A stretch of 10,029 nucleotides of DNA from Oscillospiraceae bacterium. GTDB lineage: Bacteria > Bacillota_A > Clostridia > Oscillospirales > Oscillospiraceae. Position numbers and translations under genes: made by a program. The stretch lies in assembly GCA_902789835.1 (NCBI GenBank), contig CADAPN010000063.1:1-10029 (forward strand), read 5' to 3'. Below are positions 1 to 6,851 of the stretch, in pieces (position 1 is the stretch's first letter; each line of letters begins with the position of its first letter). A model generated the notes under the pieces. That model did no database searches, was not told the DNA's origin, and saw only the letters and a list, made by a program, of their open reading frames with translations.

Positions 1-1
1 C

Positions 2-622
2 TACCGCTCTCTGATCTACGCCACTCCTTCCGAGTACGGCAAGAAGCTCGCCGAGAAGGTCAACAACGGCGAGAAGCTCACCTGGGAAGATCTCGACGGT
101 GCCAAGTGGGCCGTGCAGAAGACCTCTTCCTCCGCCGGCTACATCTATCCCACCATGTGGCTCATGGAAAACTATGACGGCAAGAAGATCTCCGACCTCT
201 CCAATGTCATTCCCATTGACTCCGGTTACGGCACCGCCTTCTCCTATGCCGCTGCCGAGCAGGTCGATGTGATCGTCTGCTATGCCGACGGCCGCAACGA
301 CTATGAAGCCTCCTGGACTCTGCCCACCGATCAGCAGGACGAGACCGGCAAGCAGGGCATGGGCCGCAGCGAAAGCATCTGGAACGAGCTGAACGTCATC
401 GGCGTGACCGAAGGGATCTACAACGACACCGTCGCCATCTCCAAGGAGAGCCCCTTCTACACTGACGAGCTCAAGGCCGCTCTGCAGGATTGCTTCATCA
501 ACATCATCAATACCGACGAAGGCAAGGCCATCTTCGACGTCTACAGCCACACCGGCTATGCCAAGGCTGTTGATTCCGACTATGACGGTGCCCGCGCCGC
601 TCTGACAGCCGTTGACGGCTGA
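2..622 (+). CDS. phnD: PhnD-like phosphonate/organophosphate ABC transporter substrate-binding protein (5' truncated by window)
   Basis: The open frame enters from the left edge and encodes the last 206 residues of a periplasmic-binding-protein-like protein, ending in TGA. The visible part has the PhnD/PtxB-family layout. An early segment around DLDGAKWAVQKTSSSAGY resembles the region that lines the ligand pocket. A central DSGYGTAF...AAAEQVDVIVCYADG stretch corresponds to the family's repeated 'Gly-rich then V-D-hydrophobic' hinge region. The helical C-terminus ends AALTAVDG. In Gram-positive bacteria such proteins are normally lipoproteins anchored outside the membrane, but the signal peptide lies outside the window. 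The role is inferred mainly from the phnC and phnE genes directly downstream. The ligand cannot be read from sequence: phosphonate, phosphite, phosphate ester or nucleotide are all possible. Internal GTG at 113 is not the real start, because coding sequence continues upstream of it. Confidence 0.85.
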   Translation, partial: YRSLIYATPSEYGKKLAEKVNNGEKLTWEDLDGAKWAVQKTSSSAGYIYPTMWLMENYDGKKISDLSNVIPIDSGYGTAFSYAAAEQVDVIVCYADGRNDYEASWTLPTDQQDETGKQGMGRSESIWNELNVIGVTEGIYNDTVAISKESPFYTDELKAALQDCFINIINTDEGKAIFDVYSHTGYAKAVDSDYDGARAALTAVDG

Positions 623-641
623 TCCCGGCAAGTCTTACCTC

Positions 642-676
642 GGGCTCTGTAACCTCGTGCTACAGAGCCCATTTTT
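642..676 (+). terminator. Intrinsic terminator between phnD and phnC
   Basis: A perfect 10-bp stem, GGGCTCTGTA (642-651) with TACAGAGCCC (661-670), encloses a 9-nt loop and is followed by ATTTTT (671-676). It lies 19 bases after the phnD stop. Its place inside the transporter cluster suggests partial termination, giving more binding protein than ATPase and permease. It could instead be a full terminator with a separate promoter for phnC. Confidence 0.85.
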
Positions 677-693
677 GATAAACGAAAGCGTTG

Positions 694-716
694 AGCGGCA
701 GAACGCCTCTGCCGCT
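694..716 (+). other. Second intergenic hairpin, no U-tract
   Basis: AGCGGCAGA (694-702) and TCTGCCGCT (708-716) form a perfect 9-bp stem around the 5-nt loop ACGCC. No T-run follows, so it is not a standard intrinsic terminator. It lies in the probable 5' leader of the phnC mRNA, 57 bases before the start codon. Confidence 0.6.
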
Positions 717-773
717 GACCGGTTTCCCTTATCCTAAGCATACTTTATTCAGCCAAAAGGAGCGAGCCGCCGC

Positions 774-1538
774 ATGATTGAGTTTAAGAATGTCTACAAG
801 ACCTACCCCAACGGCTTCACGGCCCTGAAGGACATCAACCTTCAGATCGAGCAGGGTGAATTTGTCGCCATTATCGGTTTGTCCGGTGCAGGAAAGTCTA
901 CGATCCTGCGCTGTATCAACCGCATGCACGATGTGACCAAGGGCACCCTGACCGTTGACGGAGTGGATGTGAATTCCCTTCGCGGCAAGGAACTGCGCCG
1001 CTATCGCCGCAAGGTCGGTATGATCTTCCAGAGCTTCAACCTCGTCAACCGCAGCACTGCCATCAAAAATGTTTTGACCGCGGATGTTCCGGATATGGAC
1101 TTTTTCCGGGTGCTTTTCGGCATTTTCTCCAAGGATCAGAAAATGCGCGCACTGGAGAGCCTGGATAAAGTCGGAATTCTGGACAAGGCCTATACCCGCT
1201 GCGATCAGCTCTCCGGCGGCCAGCAGCAGCGCGTCGCACTGGCCCGCACCCTGAATCAGAATCCGAAAATCATTCTGGCCGATGAACCGGTGGCTTCTCT
1301 TGACCCCATCACCGCGCGCCAGGTCATGCAGGACTTTGTCCGCATCAACAAGGATTACAAAATTTCCATTCTGCTGAATATTCACCATATTGACCTGGCC
1401 CTGCAGTACTGTGACCGCGTCATCGGTGTTCGCGCCGGTGAGATTGTCTTTGACGGTCCTGCCAGCACCATCACCCAGGAGCAGATCGATTTCGTCTACA
1501 ACGGCACAAAGGCCCCCACGCTGGGCGACGGAGAATAA
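774..1538 (+). CDS. phnC: PhnC-like phosphonate ABC transporter ATP-binding protein
   Basis: This 254-residue cytoplasmic ATPase should power import through the PhnE permeases. All ABC nucleotide-binding motifs are intact: Walker A GLSGAGKST (35-43), Q-loop Gln86, signature LSGGQQQR (146-153), Walker B IILADEP (166-172, catalytic Glu171), D-loop SLDP (175-178) and switch His204 in the LLNIHHIDLAL segment. That last segment is typical of PhnC rather than of generic amino-acid ABC ATPases, as is the length of about 250 residues. ATG at 774 is preceded by AAGGAG at 757-762, an 11-nt spacing that is slightly long. A terminator and a second hairpin separate it from phnD. Downstream, the phnE1 start is only 4 bases after its stop, so the two are probably translationally coupled. 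No motif departures are seen. The function class is secure; the substrate is not. Confidence 0.95.
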   Translation: MIEFKNVYKTYPNGFTALKDINLQIEQGEFVAIIGLSGAGKSTILRCINRMHDVTKGTLTVDGVDVNSLRGKELRRYRRKVGMIFQSFNLVNRSTAIKNVLTADVPDMDFFRVLFGIFSKDQKMRALESLDKVGILDKAYTRCDQLSGGQQQRVALARTLNQNPKIILADEPVASLDPITARQVMQDFVRINKDYKISILLNIHHIDLALQYCDRVIGVRAGEIVFDGPASTITQEQIDFVYNGTKAPTLGDGE

Positions 1539-1542
1539 GCCG

Positions 1543-2394
1543 ATGGACAATGAAAACACTTCTCTCGTCAAACTAACCTGGTTTGACAAGATCTTCAAGC
1601 CACAGATCATCACCCTGCCAAACGGCCATTCCACCATGCGCCGCCGCAGCCGTGTTCCTCTGATCCTGCTGCTTCTGCTGGTGGCGATCTATCTTTCCCT
1701 GCGCATGACCGGCTTCGACCTGAAGCTCATCATCACCCGCTTTGACAAGCTGCTGGACCTCTTTGTGAAGCTTTTCCATCCGAAATGGGACTTCTTCAGC
1801 AAGGTCGTGGGTCCCCTGGTCGACACCATCAAGATGTCCATTCTCGGTACCGTCATAGGCTGTCTGCTCGCTCTGCCAATCGCGGTCCTCGCCTCGACCA
1901 ATATCTGCAAGAGCACGGCCATCGTGAGTGTTCTGCGCTTTATTCTGGCCCTGATCCGTACCCTGCCGACGCTTGTCATCGCGCTGGTCTGCGCCCTCGT
2001 CTTCGGTCTGGGGACCTTTGCCGGTACCCTCGCGATCTCCATCTTCACCTTCGGCATCGTGGCCAAGATGCTCTACGAGAGCATCGAGACCATCGACATG
2101 GGGCCCTTTGAAGCCATGGAGGCTCTCGGCGCAAATAAGTTTCAGGCTTTCTGGTCCGCCTGTGTCCCGCAGATTCTTCCGGTCTATCTGAGCCACAGTC
2201 TGTACTGCTTTGAGATGAATGTCCGTGCCTCCGCCATTCTCGGCTATGTCGGCGCCGGCGGTCTCGGCATCACCATCAACGAACGCATCGGCTGGCGCGA
2301 CTATAACGGACTCGGTATGGTGCTTCTTTCGCTGTTTGTCGTGGTTGTCGCCATCGAGTTCTTCAGCGAGTACCTTCGCAAGAAGCTGAGCTGA
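1543..2394 (+). CDS. phnE: PhnE-like phosphonate ABC transporter permease, first copy
   Basis: A 283-residue integral membrane subunit that should form half of the transport channel. The ATG at 1543 is chosen over an in-frame upstream ATG at 1390, which lies inside phnC. GGAG (1530-1533) sits 9 nt before the chosen start, and the protein then begins with a normal PhnE-like cytosolic N-terminus. Hydrophobic segments lie near residues 37-53, 97-116, 127-150, 154-178 and 257-275. The cytoplasmic coupling loop that docks to the ATPase is the EAMEALGANKFQAFW...P stretch (about 190-209), a clear BPD-transport EAA motif. A GYVGAGGLG motif (234-242) follows, as is typical of PhnE. It is similar in design and equal in length to the next gene, implying a PhnE1-PhnE2 heterodimer. 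Confidence 0.93.
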   Translation: MDNENTSLVKLTWFDKIFKPQIITLPNGHSTMRRRSRVPLILLLLLVAIYLSLRMTGFDLKLIITRFDKLLDLFVKLFHPKWDFFSKVVGPLVDTIKMSILGTVIGCLLALPIAVLASTNICKSTAIVSVLRFILALIRTLPTLVIALVCALVFGLGTFAGTLAISIFTFGIVAKMLYESIETIDMGPFEAMEALGANKFQAFWSACVPQILPVYLSHSLYCFEMNVRASAILGYVGAGGLGITINERIGWRDYNGLGMVLLSLFVVVVAIEFFSEYLRKKLS

Positions 2395-2407
2395 GAGGAG
2401 GAACGAC

Positions 2408-3259
2408 ATGGCGGAAAAATTCGAACAACTGGATAAAAAACTTGATCAGAAGCTGACGGTGGCGGAAATGTATCTCAACCGCCCCCGCAAGTGGTGGATC
2501 TATACCCTGATCGTTCTGATCCTCGCCGTTCTGGTCGGCTGGTCCGGCTCCAGCATCCATTTTGAAGGTCTCACCGTAACCGGCCGTGAGGTGGCCAAGG
2601 GCGTCATCAGCGGTGTCACGCATCCCGATCTGAAACTGATGTTCGGCACCGGAGACACCGATGTGCCCTATCTGCTTCTGCAGACCATGGCCATCGCCGT
2701 TCTGGGCACGCTGATCGGCGCGATTCTTGCAATTCCCTTTGCCTTTCTCGCCTCCACCAACATCATGCCAAAGCCCATCGCCTATCTGTTCCGCGTGCTC
2801 ATTCTTCTGATCCGCACCATTCCAAGTCTGGTCTGGGCCCTCATGTGGATCCGTGTCACCGGTCCCGGCGCATCCTGCGGTGTCATCACCCAGTCGGTGT
2901 GCTCCATCGGCATGATCTCCAAGATGTACATCACTGCCATCGAGGATCTGGACACCCACATTCTCGAGAGCCTCGATGCCATGGGCTGCAACGCATTCCA
3001 GAAGATTCGCTACGGCGTCATTCCCCAGCTCACCGCGAGCTTCATTTCAACGACCATCTACCGTTTCGACATCAATCTTAAGGATGCCACGACGCTCGGT
3101 ATTGTCGGTGCCGGCGGAATCGGCGCTTCCCTGGTCCAGTGCCTGAACAGCCGCCGCTGGGCAATGGTCGGCTCCTTTGTCTGGGGCCTTATGATTCTGG
3201 TGCTGATCATCGAGTTTATCTCCACGCGCGTGCGCAAGAAGCTTGCCCGCGGCGCGTAA
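2408..3259 (+). CDS. phnE: PhnE-like phosphonate ABC transporter permease, second copy
   Basis: A 283-residue paralogue of the preceding permease. ATG at 2408 follows a perfect AGGAGG (2396-2401) at 6-nt spacing, 13 bases after the previous stop. The N-terminal 25 residues are charged and lysine-rich, then come hydrophobic segments near 30-45, 90-116, 124-147, 160-176 and 253-272. The EAA coupling loop is ESLDAMGCNAFQKIRYGVIP (187-206), followed by the PhnE-type GIVGAGGIGASL (231-242). Both permeases keep the LASTN motif after an early membrane helix and an R-T-(L/I)-P motif in the next one, which supports common ancestry by duplication. It very probably pairs with the first copy to make the import channel, energised by PhnC. 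A weak terminator-like hairpin separates it from the downstream phosphoesterase. Confidence 0.93.
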   Translation: MAEKFEQLDKKLDQKLTVAEMYLNRPRKWWIYTLIVLILAVLVGWSGSSIHFEGLTVTGREVAKGVISGVTHPDLKLMFGTGDTDVPYLLLQTMAIAVLGTLIGAILAIPFAFLASTNIMPKPIAYLFRVLILLIRTIPSLVWALMWIRVTGPGASCGVITQSVCSIGMISKMYITAIEDLDTHILESLDAMGCNAFQKIRYGVIPQLTASFISTTIYRFDINLKDATTLGIVGAGGIGASLVQCLNSRRWAMVGSFVWGLMILVLIIEFISTRVRKKLARGA

Positions 3260-3274
3260 TTCTGCAAGAACCGG

Positions 3275-3311
3275 AAACCGGTGTCCCCTGTACAGCGGAG
3301 GCACCGGTTTT
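3275..3311 (+). terminator. Weak terminator or attenuator between phnE2 and the phosphoesterase
   Basis: AAACCGGTG (3275-3283) pairs perfectly with CACCGGTTT (3302-3310) across an 18-nt loop. The loop itself contains the short palindrome CTGTACAG (3288-3295). Only four T residues end the right arm (3308-3311) before CGC, so termination is probably partial. It lies 20 bases before the next start codon, which suggests reduced but continued expression of the downstream gene. Confidence 0.5.
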
Positions 3312-3330
3312 CGCATGAGGAATATCAGGA

Positions 3331-4869
3331 ATGGAAAGAACACTGAACATTTATTTTACCAGCGATACCCACGGGTATTTTGCCCCTGTCGATTACGCCG
3401 CCGCGGCCCCGGCCCCCACAGGCCTCGCCAACTGCGCGGCCAACTTCGTCCGGGACGGGAACAGCCTCATCATCGACGGCGGCGACGTCCTTCAGGGCAG
3501 CCCCTTCACCTACTGGCTGCAGCAGCGCGCTTCGAAAGACGGAACCTTTGTTCCCGCAAAACTCATGAACCTCGCCGGTTATCAGTTTGTCACCCTGGGA
3601 AACCACGATTTCAACTACGGTCGTAAAATTCTGGAGCGCTACCTCGACGGTCTCAACGCCCGCTGCCTCTGTGCCAATGTTCACGGATTGCCGCAGGTCG
3701 AGCGCACCGCCGTCGTCACACTGGAAAACGGTCTGCGTGTCGGCCTCACCGGCGTCACGACTTCTTTCATCCCCGTATGGGAAAAGCCGGAACATCTCAC
3801 AGGGATCAAGGTCACCGATGCCGTGGATGCCGCCCGCGAAGCCCTCAAAGAGCTCCGGGCCGCCGGGGCCGAGCTCACGGTCTGTATCTATCACGGCGGC
3901 TTTGAAAACGACATTTCCACCGGACGCCCCCTCTCCGATACAACGGAGAATCAGGCCTGGCGGATGTGTCAGGAGCTGGACTTCGATGTTCTTCTCACCG
4001 GTCACCAGCACATGACCCTCCCGGCCGCCCACATCCGGAAGACCTGGACCTGCCAGCCGCCGGACAAGGCCCGCAGCTATATCCGCATGAAGGTTGCGGT
4101 TCAGGATGACGGAAGCGTCAGCGCCGAGAGCGCTCTGCTCCCCGCCGGGGATCTGACGGAACCCGGCATGGCCGCTTTCCTTGTCAAGATGCATGACACC
4201 GTTTCCCACTGGCTCGATCTTCCGGTCGGGTCCCTGGACACCGCCCTAATGCCCGCCGATCACCTCTTCATGGCGGTACACGGTTCCCTGATCGCAAATT
4301 TCTTCAACCAGGTACAGCTGGCTGCCTCCGGAGCGGATCTCTCCGCCACCTGTCTCGGCAATGAGGTCCGGGGATTTAAACGCTCTGTCAGCATCCGTGA
4401 CATCGTCGCGACATATATCTATCCCAATACGCTCTCGACCATCCGCGTCAACCGCGAGATCCTGCGCCGGGCGCTGGAGCGCTCCGCGGAGTATTTTGAC
4501 CTCGACGAAAGCGGAACGCTCCGTGTCTCCGACAGCTTTCTGCGCCCCAAGGAAGAACACTATAACTTTGACTACATCGCCGGGGTCGAGGTCGATATTG
4601 ACATCTCCCGTCCGCGGGGACAGCGTGTTCTCTCCATCCGGCGGCACGGGAAAGAGCTGCCGCCCGATGAAAGCCTCACCCTCTGCCTCAACAACTACCG
4701 CGCGGCGGGTTCCGGCGGATATGAGTTCTATGCCGAATGTGAGACTTTGAACGACACGCCGGTGGAAGTGGTCGAGCTGATCATGGACTATATCACCAAG
4801 CACCGGAAGATCACCGTTGACAAGACCCGCTGGCTCACGGTATACAACGGCGATCGGCAGCTGTCATAA
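3331..4869 (+). CDS. Cytoplasmic CpdB/UshA-family metallophosphoesterase (2',3'-cyclic phosphodiesterase / 5'-nucleotidase type)
   Basis: A 512-residue two-domain phosphoesterase. The N-terminal calcineurin-like domain shows the dimetal motifs in order: SDTHG (Asp12, His14), GGDVLQGS (Asp52), GNHDF (Asn91, His92), YHGGFE (His188) and GHQH (His225, His227). The C-terminal domain has FDYIAGVEVDIDIS and NNYRAAGSGGYEFY, the substrate-recognition region. The NNYRA wording is closer to CpdB-type 2',3'-cyclic nucleotide phosphodiesterases than to UshA. Unlike the E. coli CpdB and UshA proteins there is no signal peptide, so it should act inside the cell. ATG at 3331 has GAGG at 3317-3320. Its place directly after the PhnCE transporter suggests it releases phosphate from the imported compound. 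Catalytic class is confident; the natural substrate is unknown, and a 5'-nucleotidase, sugar-phosphate or cyclic phosphate role remains possible. Confidence 0.88.
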   Translation: MERTLNIYFTSDTHGYFAPVDYAAAAPAPTGLANCAANFVRDGNSLIIDGGDVLQGSPFTYWLQQRASKDGTFVPAKLMNLAGYQFVTLGNHDFNYGRKILERYLDGLNARCLCANVHGLPQVERTAVVTLENGLRVGLTGVTTSFIPVWEKPEHLTGIKVTDAVDAAREALKELRAAGAELTVCIYHGGFENDISTGRPLSDTTENQAWRMCQELDFDVLLTGHQHMTLPAAHIRKTWTCQPPDKARSYIRMKVAVQDDGSVSAESALLPAGDLTEPGMAAFLVKMHDTVSHWLDLPVGSLDTALMPADHLFMAVHGSLIANFFNQVQLAASGADLSATCLGNEVRGFKRSVSIRDIVATYIYPNTLSTIRVNREILRRALERSAEYFDLDESGTLRVSDSFLRPKEEHYNFDYIAGVEVDIDISRPRGQRVLSIRRHGKELPPDESLTLCLNNYRAAGSGGYEFYAECETLNDTPVEVVELIMDYITKHRKITVDKTRWLTVYNGDRQLS

Positions 4870-4914
4870 GGAAGTTTCAAAAGTTCAGGCCGTTTTCGGT
4901 TCGGTGTCCGGCAG

Positions 4915-4946
4915 TTGTCAATCAGAATAATTTGACAAGATTAACA
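4915..4946. promoter_or_regulatory. Inverted repeat plus TTAACA box upstream of the flavoprotein gene
   Basis: TTGTCAA (4915-4921) and TTGACAA (4932-4938) are perfect 7-bp inverted arms around a 10-nt AT-rich spacer. TTAACA (4941-4946) follows at once. TTGACA at 4932-4937 equals the sigma-A -35 consensus, but no acceptable -10 lies 16-18 bases downstream. A regulator-binding site is therefore as likely as a promoter element. Confidence 0.35.
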
Positions 4947-4953
4947 AAAATGA

Positions 4954-4983
4954 TTGCGCCGCAGGTCCGTTCTATGGTATATA
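4954..4983 (+). promoter_or_regulatory. Weak candidate promoter for the flavoprotein gene
   Basis: TTGCGC (4954-4959) and TATATA (4978-4983) are 18 bases apart and would start transcription about 35-40 bases before the ATG. The match to consensus is only partial (3 of 6 and 4 of 6). It is reported because a promoter is expected in this 158-base gap and nothing better was found. Confidence 0.25.
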
Positions 4984-5012
4984 TGGGCGGGAAACAACCC
5001 AAAAATAAGCTG

Positions 5013-5018
5013 AAAGGA
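5013..5018 (+). promoter_or_regulatory. Ribosome binding site fixing the flavoprotein start
   Basis: AAAGGA lies 9 nt before ATG 5028. It selects that start over an upstream in-frame TTG at 4932, and places the twin-arginine motif at residues 5-11 as expected for a Tat signal. Confidence 0.7.
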
Positions 5019-5027
5019 TTATGCCAG

Positions 5028-6662
5028 ATGAAAGAATTATCCCGCAGAGATTTCCTGAAAGGCTCTGTTGCCGCTGCTGCAGCGCTGGGTCTGACCGGAA
5101 TCGCCCCCGCCTTCGCAGAGGAAGCAAAGCCCGAGGAAAAGGAAACGCTTGTCCCCTCCACCACCATTGACTGCGACGCTGTCGTTGTCGGCGCAGGTGC
5201 CGCCGGCCTGATGGCCGCCATGGAACTGGCTGCTGCCGGAAAGAAGACCTACCTGCTCGAGAAGGGCATTACGGTCGCTGTCTCCAACGGTTCCCAGGCT
5301 GGCGGTCCGGCTCTGGCCGAGACCCGTGTTCAGGCCGCCGAGAACGCCACCGTCAGCGTTGAGACCCTTTACGAGTGCGAATACGGCTTCAGCCGCGGCA
5401 CCGTCAACGGATCTCTGCTGCGCAAGTGCACCAGCGCCGGTGAACGCGTTGTCAGCAACTTCATGGACAACGGCGTCAACATGGGCCTGCGTATCGATTC
5501 CTACGGCATGGGCTTCCGTGCCCGCCATAATTTTGCCAATCTCGAGGGCACACAGCTCAGAGGCCTCGACCGCTTCGGTCCCCTGGTAGAGAAGTTTGAG
5601 GCGGACGGCGGCGTGCTCGAATGCCTGAGAGAAGCAGTCCAGCTGGTCAAGGACGGCGATGCCGTCACGGGTGTTCTCGTCAGAAACGGTGAGGACAAGA
5701 GCATCATCCAGTATAACTGCAAGGCCGTTCTGATCGCCACCGGCGGCTACGCGGGCAATGATGAGCGTCTGCGCCAGATTTTCGGCGATCTCAGTGTCTG
5801 GCCACTCTGCAACACGCTTTCCACCGGCCAGGGCTTTGATATGGTTCTCGAGGCCGGCGGTATTGCCGACCGCAACTGGGCGCTGTGCTGCAATGAGTTC
5901 GGCGGCGCGAACCACAAGATCCCCGACATTCACGGCGGCGCGATGCGAAGCGCAAGCCCGGCCCTGGAGCCCGCGCTCTACGGCGGCCTGATTGTCAACA
6001 GAAACGGCGACCGCTTCATGAACGAACAGTATCTCAGTGACCGTCCCCTTGCCCTCGGCGGCGAAATGGCTCTGCGCGAAGGCCTGTACTATGCGGTCCT
6101 CGACCAGGAGATGATGGACGCCGTCAGCACGGTGGGTATCCGCGGCTATTACGGCAATCCCGAAGACTGGTATGTCGGCTGCCATGGCAGTGTCTTTTAT
6201 AAGAACGGAGAGAATGTTGTCCGTGCCGATCTGCCCGAATCCGTCGATGCGGCTGTCGAGCAGGGCTGGGCCGCCAAGGGAACCCTTGCCGAGTGCGCCA
6301 AGGTCTTCGGCATGGCCAACCTTGAGAAAACCGTTGAAGAATACAACGCCCTCTGTGAAGCCGGTGAGGATACACAGTTCTACAAGGCCCCCTATCTGCT
6401 GCACAAGCTCAGCGGCGATACCTACTACGTTTTTGAGTATGAACCCTCCATCTGGTCCACGTTCGGCGGTGTGAAGACCGACGACTACTGCCGCGCACTG
6501 GCCAAGGATCTGAGCGTGATCCCCGGTCTGTACGTTGCCGGTGTCGACAACGGCAGCCTTTACTGCAGCCCGTATTATGAAAATGAGGGTGCTTCTCTCG
6601 GCATCGCATACACCAGCGGCATTGTCGCAGCAGACTGCATGATCGAGTATCTCAACAGCTGA
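5028..6662 (+). CDS. Tat-exported FAD-dependent oxidoreductase, fumarate reductase / 3-ketosteroid dehydrogenase superfamily
   Basis: A 544-residue flavoprotein exported with its cofactor. Residues 1-30 are a Tat signal: SRRDFLK (5-11), an Ala/Leu-rich core and an AFA site before Glu31. The FAD-binding Rossmann motif GAGAAG is at 55-60, with the ribose-binding acidic residue Glu78 in LLEKG. IATGGYAGN forms the usual second dinucleotide-contacting strand. NRNGDRFMNE (Arg329, Glu333) leads to Arg339, a possible proton-relay arginine. The C-terminal VIPGLYVAGVDNGSLY...EGASLGIAYTSGIVAAD is the family's FAD-capping region. No FMN-binding domain and no haem motifs are present, so an external electron donor is needed. 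The segment equivalent to the fumarate reductase HHTMGG motif reads WSTFGG (476-481), arguing against fumarate as substrate. The NapH-like gene downstream is a plausible electron-transfer partner. The family is confident; the substrate, perhaps an enoate, steroid or aromatic acid, is unknown. Confidence 0.9.
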   Translation: MKELSRRDFLKGSVAAAAALGLTGIAPAFAEEAKPEEKETLVPSTTIDCDAVVVGAGAAGLMAAMELAAAGKKTYLLEKGITVAVSNGSQAGGPALAETRVQAAENATVSVETLYECEYGFSRGTVNGSLLRKCTSAGERVVSNFMDNGVNMGLRIDSYGMGFRARHNFANLEGTQLRGLDRFGPLVEKFEADGGVLECLREAVQLVKDGDAVTGVLVRNGEDKSIIQYNCKAVLIATGGYAGNDERLRQIFGDLSVWPLCNTLSTGQGFDMVLEAGGIADRNWALCCNEFGGANHKIPDIHGGAMRSASPALEPALYGGLIVNRNGDRFMNEQYLSDRPLALGGEMALREGLYYAVLDQEMMDAVSTVGIRGYYGNPEDWYVGCHGSVFYKNGENVVRADLPESVDAAVEQGWAAKGTLAECAKVFGMANLEKTVEEYNALCEAGEDTQFYKAPYLLHKLSGDTYYVFEYEPSIWSTFGGVKTDDYCRALAKDLSVIPGLYVAGVDNGSLYCSPYYENEGASLGIAYTSGIVAADCMIEYLNS

Positions 6663-6683
6663 TAGCGGCTGCTGTCATTCGGG

Positions 6684-6713
6684 AAGCTTTTCTTCACCGC
6701 GAAGGCAGCTTTT
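6684..6713 (+). terminator. Possible imperfect terminator after the flavoprotein gene
   Basis: AAGCT (6684-6688) can pair with AGCTT (6707-6711). Inside it CTTC (6692-6695) pairs with GAAG (6701-6704), with an internal loop between. The outer arm merges into a five-T run (6710-6714). The stem is short and interrupted, so strength is doubtful. Confidence 0.4.
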
Positions 6714-6738
6714 TGAGTCAGAACATATTCTACCGAAA

Positions 6739-6770
6739 CAGCCGGCTCTGTATCAAAGCAGAGCCGGCTG
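6739..6770 (+). terminator. Strong GC-rich hairpin after the flavoprotein gene
   Basis: CAGCCGGCTCTG (6739-6750) and CAGAGCCGGCTG (6759-6770) make a perfect 12-bp stem with an 8-nt loop, 76 bases after the stop. The downstream sequence CATTCGTTCT is only modestly T-rich. It may act as a terminator together with the hairpin just upstream, or protect the mRNA 3' end. Confidence 0.55.
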
Positions 6771-6822
6771 CATTCGTTCTGATCGCTGACACGGAAAGAC
6801 GCCTGCCGGGTGCCGTGCGCGA

Positions 6823-6851
6823 TTGCAAAAAGTAAAAGAGCGTGGTACAAT
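6823..6851 (+). promoter_or_regulatory. Sigma-A-type promoter of the NapH-like gene
   Basis: TTGCAA (-35, 6823-6828) and TACAAT (-10, 6846-6851) are separated by exactly 17 bases. The -10 is extended by TGG directly before it. The transcription start should fall near 6858, giving a leader of about 30 nt that includes the TGGAGGT ribosome binding site. This is the best promoter in the window. Confidence 0.75.

Noticed and set aside
1390..1542. Upstream ATG start for the first phnE permease
   Set aside because: It would add 51 residues of Arg/Ser/Pro-rich sequence encoded inside phnC. The ATG at 1543 has its own GGAG and gives the normal family length.
729..2409. Long minus-strand open frames (729-1637 and 1573-2409) opposite phnC and phnE1
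   Set aside because: They lie fully antisense to genes with intact family motifs, encode Asp/Gly/His/Gln-rich proteins without recognisable domains, and arise from the GC-biased codon use of the real genes.
3325..4209. Minus-strand open frame of about 294 codons opposite the phosphoesterase
   Set aside because: Antisense to the metal-binding motifs of a clear enzyme gene, with no ribosome binding site or domain of its own.
4932..4946. PhoP box (TTGACA-TTAACA direct repeat) as a phosphate-starvation signal
   Set aside because: The repeat step is 9 bp rather than the 11 bp expected for PhoP boxes. It is also upstream of the flavoprotein rather than the phosphorus uptake genes.
5037..6404. Minus-strand open frame of 455 codons opposite the flavoprotein
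   Set aside because: Despite its length it is a shadow of a gene with a Tat signal and FAD motifs in the plus frame. Its translation is an Ala/Gly/Val/Asp-rich low-information sequence.
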